From contig VAUL01000007.1 in the NCBI GenBank assembly GCA_005774545.1, positions 1 through 64,000 on the forward strand: DNA of 64,000 nucleotides, written 5' to 3'. Position numbers and translations under genes: made by a program. Source of the stretch: Deltaproteobacteria bacterium. GTDB lineage: Bacteria; Desulfobacterota; Desulfuromonadia; Desulfuromonadales; BM103. Under the pieces are notes generated by a model. That model was not told the origin of the DNA. It saw nothing but the letters and a program-made list of their open reading frames with translations, and did no database searches. Positions 59,444 to 64,000 of the stretch are shown here, piece by piece; position 1 is the stretch's first letter; the number at the start of each line of letters is the position of its first letter.

Positions 59444-59773
59444 ATGAGACGCTTTCTGACTATCGCCTCGGCAGTGACCCTGACCATGGCCCTGGCATCC
59501 CCCGCGGTTGCCGGCGATGCCAAGAAGGGGCAGGGGGTCTATATGAACTTCTGCGCTCCCTGCCACGCAACCGGCGCCGCCGGCGCCCCCAAGGTCGGCG
59601 ACAAAGCGGCCTGGGCGGCCCACCTGAAGCACGGCGAGAAACACATGGTTGAACGCGCCATCAAAGGCTTTCAGGGGGAAAAGGGCTTCATGCCCCCCCG
59701 TGGCGGCAACAGCGCCCTCAGTGATGCCGAAGTGGCCAACGCTGTCGCGTACATGATTTCGCAGAGCAAGTAA
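59444..59773 (+). CDS. Monohaem class I c-type cytochrome (cytochrome c5-like)
   Basis: This 109-residue exported cytochrome has a signal peptide cleaved after AVAG (about residue 23). The haem motif is CAPCH (Cys37, Cys40, His41), and the axial methionine is in GFMPPRGG (Met83). The GxxxYxxxCxxCHxxGxxGAPxxGD layout matches cytochrome c5/c-555 types. It is soluble in the periplasm and probably shuttles electrons. ATG 59444 has AAAGGA upstream. It is convergent with a trihaem cytochrome across a shared terminator. Confidence 0.93.
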   Translation: MRRFLTIASAVTLTMALASPAVAGDAKKGQGVYMNFCAPCHATGAAGAPKVGDKAAWAAHLKHGEKHMVERAIKGFQGEKGFMPPRGGNSALSDAEVANAVAYMISQSK

Positions 59774-59780
59774 CCGCTAC

Positions 59781-59832
59781 CGAACCAAACGCGAAGGGCC
59801 GGCTGAAAAGCCGGCCCTTCGCGTTTGGTTCG
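59781..59832. terminator. Bidirectional terminator between two cytochrome genes
   Basis: A perfect 24-bp inverted repeat with a GAAA tetraloop extends from CGAACCAAACGCGAAGGGCC to its inverse. It lies between the converging stops (59773 and 59846) and lacks long T tracts beyond GTTTGGTT, but the stem is very stable. Confidence 0.75.
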
Positions 59833-59845
59833 ACAACACGACAAG

Positions 59846-60124
59846 CTATTTGGTCTTGCGATAATGGCACGGGTCGCAGGAGTTCATCGGCCCGCCCTTG
59901 TCGTAATGGCACCCTTTGCAGAAGGCGTGCCCCTTGCGCGTGGCAACGTCCTTTTCGTCGTCAAGATAGTGGCACTCGGTGCAAGCCAGCTTTTTCTTGC
60001 CGGCATGAATCTGGTGGGAGAAACGTACGTACTTCCACTTGTCGAACTTGGTTTCGATGATGGTGGCGTTGGCCGAGACGGCCAGCGCCATGATAATGCC
60101 CACGGCAATCCAGGAATGTCTCAT
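59846..60124 (-). CDS. Trihaem cytochrome c7-like (PpcA-related) periplasmic protein
   Basis: This 92-residue exported protein has a signal peptide ending at SANA (residue 20). Three haem motifs are visible: CTECH (48-52), CKGCH (69-73) and CDPCH (83-87). The mature size (about 72 residues), VRFSHQIHA at the first axial-histidine position and GHAFCKGCH match the c7 family of Geobacter PpcA proteins. It is more divergent than typical PpcA, with tyrosines after two haems. Such proteins ferry electrons from the inner membrane to outer-membrane conduits such as the one at 43-46 kb. GGGAGG precedes the ATG. Confidence 0.9.
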   Translation of the reverse strand: MRHSWIAVGIIMALAVSANATIIETKFDKWKYVRFSHQIHAGKKKLACTECHYLDDEKDVATRKGHAFCKGCHYDKGGPMNSCDPCHYRKTK

Positions 60125-60270
60125 CGCTCCTCCCTTACCTCATCTCCAGATTAATAATTTCACAATCTTAACGCAGTTCCTGGATGAAGACAAGGTGTCC
60201 CGCCCGGCAAGCATCGACAAAGCGCGCCGGTTATTCCAGGCGCCGCCATTGCCGGACTGCAAACAAACAA

Positions 60271-60307
60271 AAAGGGCCAGGCATTGACGCCTAACCCTTT
60301 GTTTTTA
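60271..60307. terminator. Terminator beside the tRNA fragment
   Basis: AAAGGGCCAGGC and GCCTAACCCTTT form a stem with a T tract on the plus side (GTTTTTATT) and T-rich sequence on the minus side (TTTTTGTTTGTTTG). On the minus strand it would have ended the original tRNA transcript. Confidence 0.7.
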
Positions 60308-60308
60308 T

Positions 60309-60356
60309 TGGTGGAGCCGAGGGGGATCGAACCCCTGGCCTATGCGTTGCGAATGC
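60309..60356 (-). other. 3' fragment of a tRNA (probable tRNA-Ala CGC): element attachment site
   Basis: On the minus strand the sequence runs from an anticodon-loop-like TTCGCAA through CGCAT (3' anticodon stem), AGGGGTTCGATCCCCCT (T arm) and CGGCTCC (acceptor) to A-CCA. The 5' half of the tRNA is missing and the 5' anticodon strand no longer pairs. CGC as anticodon and U70 fit tRNA-Ala. It adjoins an integrase gene, so I read it as the att site left when an element inserted at the tRNA 3' end. Confidence 0.75.
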
Positions 60357-60496
60357 AAAAAAACCGCTATTTTCAGTAAACTTCCGTAAACCACCCTAAA
60401 CGACAGGTAACAAAAATCAATCGTAAAAACGGTAGCTTGTAGCTTCGCTTTCGTTTATCCTGGTTTACAAGGGGCGCTTTCTGGTTTATCTTTTGT

Positions 60497-60530
60497 GGAA
60501 CCCCAGCGGAACCCCAGCGTGGAACCCCAG
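60497..60530. repeat. Three copies of GGAACCCCAG upstream of the integrase
   Basis: GGAACCCCAG occurs at 60497-60506, 60508-60517 and 60521-60530, between the att site and the integrase start. Several GTAAAC/GGTTTA(C/T) inverted copies lie upstream. These could be integrase arm-type sites or control its expression. Confidence 0.55.
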
Positions 60531-60547
60531 GATGAACGGCCGACGAT

Positions 60548-61810
60548 ATGAAGGCGAAGATCAACGCAACCCTCTTGGCAAAGATCACTCCACGCGACAC
60601 GCGGTTTGACGTGTTCGACACCGAGCAGAAGGGTTTCGGCCTTCGGGTCTTCCCCAGCGGCAGGAAGAGCTACTTCTATGTCTATCACACGGACGGGCGC
60701 AAGCGGCGGTACATGATCGGCGATGCCGATACGGTCAAGCTGCAGCAGGCCCGGGATATTGTCACCATCAAGGCCGGCGAGGTTGCCGGCGGCGGCGATC
60801 CAGGCGCCGTGCGCAAGAAGAAGCGGTCCGAGCAGAAGGCCGCCAAAACGAAAACTGTCGGCGGGTTCTACAAGCACGAGTACGTGCCGTTTCTGGAGAC
60901 CGAGCGCAAGAGCGGCAAGTTAATCGAGCGACGCATCAAGAGTTGCTTCGAGTGGCTGTTCGACAAGCCCATGTCCGAAGTCACGCCGTTCCTGATGCAG
61001 TCTTGGCGGAAGAAGCAATTGGCGGCTGGCAAGTCGGCGATCACCGCCAACCGTGACGCCGCCGATCTCAAGGCCATGCTGTCCAAGGCCGTCGAGTGGG
61101 GGTTCCTTGAGACTCACCCTCTGGCCAAGCTGAAGCCGGCCAAGACCGAGGACAACAGCCGGGTGCGCTTTCTGGCCCCCGATGAGGAAACCCGACTGTT
61201 TGCTGCCCTGGACAAACGTGAGTCAGATGCCCGGGAGGCGCGGATCAGGTTCAATGAGTGGTTGACGAAACGTCATCGCGATCCGCTGCCGCTGATCCCT
61301 GACGGGGCCTACACTGATCATCTCATGCCAATGGTGCTGCTGGCCCTCCATACTGGGTTGCGACGAGGGGAACTATTCAGCCTGGAATGGCGAGACATCG
61401 ACTTCCTGCACAAGCTACTGACCGTGCGGGCGGCGGCGGCAAAGGGAGCCAAGACCCGCCACGTCCCCTTAAATGCGGCGGCCCGTGATGTGCTGTTACG
61501 TTGGCAGAAGCAGCAGAAAAAGGCGATGGGTCAGAAGGAGCTCGCGGGATTTGCTTTCCCCGGGAAAGCTGGCAGCCGGCTGGACAACATCTCGTCGAGC
61601 TGGGAGAAGCTCGTGACTGACGCGAAACTGAATGACTTCACCTTCCATGACTTACGGCATACCTTTGCGACCCGGGCGTTGCAGAAGGGTGCCGATATTG
61701 TCACGCTGTCACGGTTGCTGGGGCACGGCAGCCTGAAGATGACTCTGCGCTATGCCCACACAAGTGACGCCGAACTTAGAGCGGCAGTTGATCGGTTGAA
61801 TGTGATCTGA
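60548..61810 (+). CDS. Tyrosine recombinase (tRNA-type integrase)
   Basis: This 420-residue phage/island integrase has an N-terminal arm-binding domain of the DUF4102 type (GFGLRVFPSGRKSYFYVY), a core-binding SAM-like domain at about 105-195, and a catalytic domain. Its catalytic residues are Arg in TGLRRGELFSLEW, His and Arg in HDLRHTFATR, His in LGHGSLKMT and the nucleophile Tyr in LRYAHTS. It is complete. It sits about 190 bases inside the tRNA-derived att site, the normal arrangement for integrating islands. Confidence 0.95.
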   Translation: MKAKINATLLAKITPRDTRFDVFDTEQKGFGLRVFPSGRKSYFYVYHTDGRKRRYMIGDADTVKLQQARDIVTIKAGEVAGGGDPGAVRKKKRSEQKAAKTKTVGGFYKHEYVPFLETERKSGKLIERRIKSCFEWLFDKPMSEVTPFLMQSWRKKQLAAGKSAITANRDAADLKAMLSKAVEWGFLETHPLAKLKPAKTEDNSRVRFLAPDEETRLFAALDKRESDAREARIRFNEWLTKRHRDPLPLIPDGAYTDHLMPMVLLALHTGLRRGELFSLEWRDIDFLHKLLTVRAAAAKGAKTRHVPLNAAARDVLLRWQKQQKKAMGQKELAGFAFPGKAGSRLDNISSSWEKLVTDAKLNDFTFHDLRHTFATRALQKGADIVTLSRLLGHGSLKMTLRYAHTSDAELRAAVDRLNVI

Positions 61811-61819
61811 ATAAGATGA

Positions 61820-63256
61820 TCATCCCCAATTATAATTTTTTACATCATCTACGACAGTGCTCCCTTTATAGTAATTATCAAAGTTGAACCCTGTACTATT
61901 ACTGTATTTTGAGTTGGATGTTTTAGCCTTCACATCGGCCTCAAAAGATGTCCATTTTTTCATGATTTCTGCCACTTGAAGCGCCGCTTGGGATGGCGAC
62001 TCCTTAGGTTCAACAATTGCCCCCGCATTGCGCAATGAAACTGCGTATAGAATTGCATATTTGCCATAGCGGATGGCATGCGATGGAACATCGCTAATTT
62101 TTATTATTTCGCCGCTATCAATTGCCTGCAGAGCGAAAAACGCTAAAGCAACACTCGAATCATCCAGATTTGTAAGGAGCCTATCGAATCCCTCCTCTTC
62201 GAATATCCGGTCTTGTGAAGAGCGGGCACGCGCGGGGTCGCCTGCAAAGGCAGTAAGAGCACGGGTCATAGAGACCCGATCAAGGATATCCGACTTGAGA
62301 AGGACTTTTTCATTTAGCCCATACTGAAACTCTCCGCGTTTTCTCTCTAGAAAGAGTCCATGGTGCTTGTAGAAGTACGACTGCAGCTTTATCAAACGAG
62401 GATCGTTCGAACGTCGATCTGCTTCAACGATTTTTGATTGTTTGTTAGTGGCATCAGAAATACTTTCTATGAACTCTGCCAGTTCTTCTTCAGACTTATC
62501 CTTCGGACGCTCTATAATTTTAAGAAGAACTTCTTTGGCTTCAAAAGCTGAAAGACCAATGTCTTGGTCTTCAAGCATCATTGCGAGAGTTGTTGCGGTT
62601 TGACCACCATTGAGTATTTGCGGATCTTTAATTATCAGCTGACCTTCTCCCGATACACCAGTTCGGTCTGTAACCGAAGAATACTCTGAAAGGATAGTAA
62701 TCCCGTTGTTTCTGAGCGAAAACTCATTCTTTGTAGTATTTTTAATCGTATCGCTAATGCTTTGATTGACCTCGTTTCGCGCTAGTGAAAGATAATTTCT
62801 TGGATTGTACCTAAGCAACGCATTGCGGTACTTAGCTGTACAACGTGCTATTTCTATTGTTGGAACGTACAACATGCGCACGTTACAAGTGCCAAGACCG
62901 GTTTCGACATCTTGATTAAGCTGTGGTTGTTGCTTTTTCCCTAAACTAATTTTGATAGTTATTTCTGTCGGACAGAAATTTGTTCCAGTAGTAAGTGGGA
63001 AAACTAATTCATTGTATGTTCTTGGATAGTCAAAAACTTCATACTCCATGTTGTCTAGCAACCGTCTTAGCTGTTCGTCATTTACATTCCTAAGATTAGC
63101 TAAGATAACAACATGCCATTTATATAATGCTATATCGCGTATTTCTGAGATTTTATTCTGGAATGCGCGAATTCTCGCTGAGAATTGCCTGCTATTGCTG
63201 TCAACGCCTTCTCCTCTGGAAATGCGACCAACCTCCATTTTCAACAATTCAGCCAC
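61820..63256 (-). CDS. AIPR (abortive infection phage resistance) protein, C-terminal main part
   Basis: This 478-codon frame carries the AIPR domain: NPRNYLSLARNEVNQSISDT, FSLRNNGITILSE and KDPQILNGGQTATTLA are its characteristic stretches. AIPR proteins are phage-defence factors of uncertain mechanism. The frame's apparent GTG start at 63256 is not credible as an N-terminus: upstream codons in the same frame continue a sensible protein, and the preceding frame (63567-63241) encodes its N-terminal nuclease-like part. A one-base shift in an A6 tract near 63278-63283 would join them. Codons here are AT-rich, unlike the chromosome to the left. Confidence 0.82.
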   Translation of the reverse strand: MAELLKMEVGRISRGEGVDSNSRQFSARIRAFQNKISEIRDIALYKWHVVILANLRNVNDEQLRRLLDNMEYEVFDYPRTYNELVFPLTTGTNFCPTEITIKISLGKKQQPQLNQDVETGLGTCNVRMLYVPTIEIARCTAKYRNALLRYNPRNYLSLARNEVNQSISDTIKNTTKNEFSLRNNGITILSEYSSVTDRTGVSGEGQLIIKDPQILNGGQTATTLAMMLEDQDIGLSAFEAKEVLLKIIERPKDKSEEELAEFIESISDATNKQSKIVEADRRSNDPRLIKLQSYFYKHHGLFLERKRGEFQYGLNEKVLLKSDILDRVSMTRALTAFAGDPARARSSQDRIFEEEGFDRLLTNLDDSSVALAFFALQAIDSGEIIKISDVPSHAIRYGKYAILYAVSLRNAGAIVEPKESPSQAALQVAEIMKKWTSFEADVKAKTSNSKYSNSTGFNFDNYYKGSTVVDDVKNYNWG

Positions 63257-63567
63257 TTCGATGGATTTTCCCTCGAAGTTTTTTCCGTGGTTCTGAATTT
63301 TGATTGAATCAAAGTTATACAGCGGTTATCCGTATCGATAAAATATCCGTCTACACCTCCATCTTGTGAACCATCGCATATGTGCTCATGACGCCTAGCA
63401 AATTCACCGAGGCCAAATCTAACTTTTAGAAAAAGATGAATAAATGCTACCGACCTGGCTTGATTGAGCTTTTCCACCTCTGTGATCTTCGGATGATAGC
63501 TTTTAAAACTTTTCGGGGCTTCCTTGCGGAGGGAGTCAAGCGTGCGGACGAGAGTCATGTAGCTCAT
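63241..63567 (-). CDS. N-terminal PD-(D/E)xK-like portion of the AIPR gene (split by frameshift)
   Basis: This 108-codon frame includes SQDGGVDGYFIDTDN and ITLIQSKFR, matching the D...(D/E/Q)xK active site of a restriction-like nuclease fold, the usual N-terminal part of AIPR proteins. It ends prematurely in SRENPSKWLNC. If one extra A were read at the A6 tract, the sequence would continue as EKNFEGKSIEVAELLKMEV directly into the next frame. It is either a broken gene, a sequencing error or a site of frameshifting. Confidence 0.75.
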   Translation of the reverse strand: MSYMTLVRTLDSLRKEAPKSFKSYHPKITEVEKLNQARSVAFIHLFLKVRFGLGEFARRHEHICDGSQDGGVDGYFIDTDNRCITLIQSKFRTTEKTSRENPSKWLNC

Positions 63568-63688
63568 TATCGTTTGTCACTCCTCACTTCACATAGTAGA
63601 AGGTTGCCAGCAAGCCAAGTTCTCTTGCTGTCATGGTATCCACTGGCATCCGTATGAGCAGGACGGGTTGCGTTCCTGCTTAATTGGT

Positions 63689-64000
63689 TCAATCAATACA
63701 GCGGAAGAATCTTCTAAGGTCAGAAGTCAACCCTGGATCAATCTCGTCTAATTGCGCAATTATGTCAGCATTTTCCAACAACAAATTCATGAGTGGCAAC
63801 GCTTCTGAATAGCCAGAATTGCCGTATTTTTTTAGTTGGTCGACGAAATTCCTAAGATACGATATTCTCAAATTGTTTAATAATTTTATATCTCGTTCAC
63901 TTAAATCCACGTATTCCATGATCTCTTTTATTTTATGCAGGCATGATGCTAGAGTTTTTGCCTTGTCTTCTATAGTGGATAGATTTTGAATATTATCAAG
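63689..64000 (-). CDS. Hypothetical protein, partial at right edge
   Basis: The minus-strand frame is open from the window edge to TGA 63689, giving at least 103 residues. An internal ATG lies at 63919, but upstream codons continue without a stop, so the real start is probably outside. The sequence is helical and Leu/Ile/Asn/Asp-rich (LNNLRISYLRNFVDQLKKYG). I do not recognise it. It lies 121 bases upstream of the AIPR gene on the same strand and may belong to the same defence cassette. Confidence 0.6.
   Translation of the reverse strand, partial: LDNIQNLSTIEDKAKTLASCLHKIKEIMEYVDLSERDIKLLNNLRISYLRNFVDQLKKYGNSGYSEALPLMNLLLENADIIAQLDEIDPGLTSDLRRFFRCID

Noticed and set aside
60309-60356. A 3' piece of tmRNA (ssrA) instead of a tRNA
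   Set aside because: The segment before the T arm (TTCGCAA-CGCAT) fits an anticodon loop and stem, not the tmRNA 3' domain, and U70 with anticodon CGC fits tRNA-Ala.
63270-63290. Classical -1 programmed frameshift heptamer in the AIPR gene
   Set aside because: The A6-C string resembles A AAA AAC, but in the upstream frame the codons are GAA AAA ACT, so the tandem slip pairing fails. Simple slippage, mutation or sequence error remain more likely.

Overview
The window is GC-rich chromosome from what looks like a member of the Desulfuromonadota (Desulfuromonadales/Geobacterales-like). This assignment is an inference. It rests on the gene order rpoD-dnaG-mutS2-cvpA / his operon-murA-prmC-prfA-thyX-rpmE-rho, on several multihaem c-type cytochromes (a decahaem protein paired with an outer-membrane barrel, a trihaem c7-like protein and a monohaem cytochrome), on a rubredoxin and a rubrerythrin-like protein, and on methionine genes under tandem SAM-I riboswitches.

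Layout. Positions 1-9.3 kb hold housekeeping genes: a truncated pncB at the left edge, a threonine aldolase, a NUDIX hydrolase, a PilZ protein, aroC, an FKBP-type isomerase with a Cys/Asp-rich insert, two tandem DEAD-box helicases and a YihY/BrkB membrane protein. From 9.4 to 16.8 kb there is a tightly packed forward cluster: rubredoxin, lipA, trxB, sucA, sucB and lpdA, the lipoate-dependent 2-oxoglutarate dehydrogenase complex together with its lipoyl synthase. A CHASE-type hybrid histidine kinase follows. From 19.1 to 42.4 kb nearly everything is on the minus strand. This stretch holds a LOG-family protein, a Cys-cluster protein, the RNase P RNA, a zinc-ribbon coiled-coil protein, a Nif3-like protein, tRNA-Met, the macromolecular-synthesis genes (rpoD, dnaG, mutS2, cvpA, yqeY), the histidine operon behind murA (hisG-D-B-H-A-F-E), prmC/prfA, thyX, rpmE, rho and gluQ.

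From 42.6 to 50 kb is the most specialised part. An IscR-like Rrf2 regulator is followed by a predicted operon of a decahaem c-type cytochrome (MtrA/DmsE-like), an MtrB/PioB-like outer-membrane barrel, an orphan substrate-binding protein and a methyl-accepting chemotaxis protein. I read this as a porin-cytochrome electron conduit coupled to a taxis receptor. From 50 to 55.3 kb are sulfur amino-acid genes: cysK, two Cys/Met-metabolism PLP enzymes and metX, with two complete SAM-I riboswitch/terminator modules. From 55.3 to 60.1 kb there is a mixed set: a 59-residue Cys-rich protein overlapping mnmH, a four-CBS protein, an exported ThuA-like protein, a rubrerythrin-like protein, a 28-residue CxxC microprotein and two small cytochromes.

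At about 60.3 kb the chromosome meets an AT-rich integrated element. A 3' fragment of a tRNA (probably tRNA-Ala, CGC) marks the attachment site. A tyrosine recombinase follows, then an AIPR-type phage-defence gene split by a one-base frameshift in an A6 tract, and a hypothetical gene running off the right edge. Two related copies of a roughly 113-bp dispersed repeat with near-identical inverted ends lie at 4659-4772 and 30638-30750. I see no CRISPR array, IS transposase, rRNA operon or replication origin.
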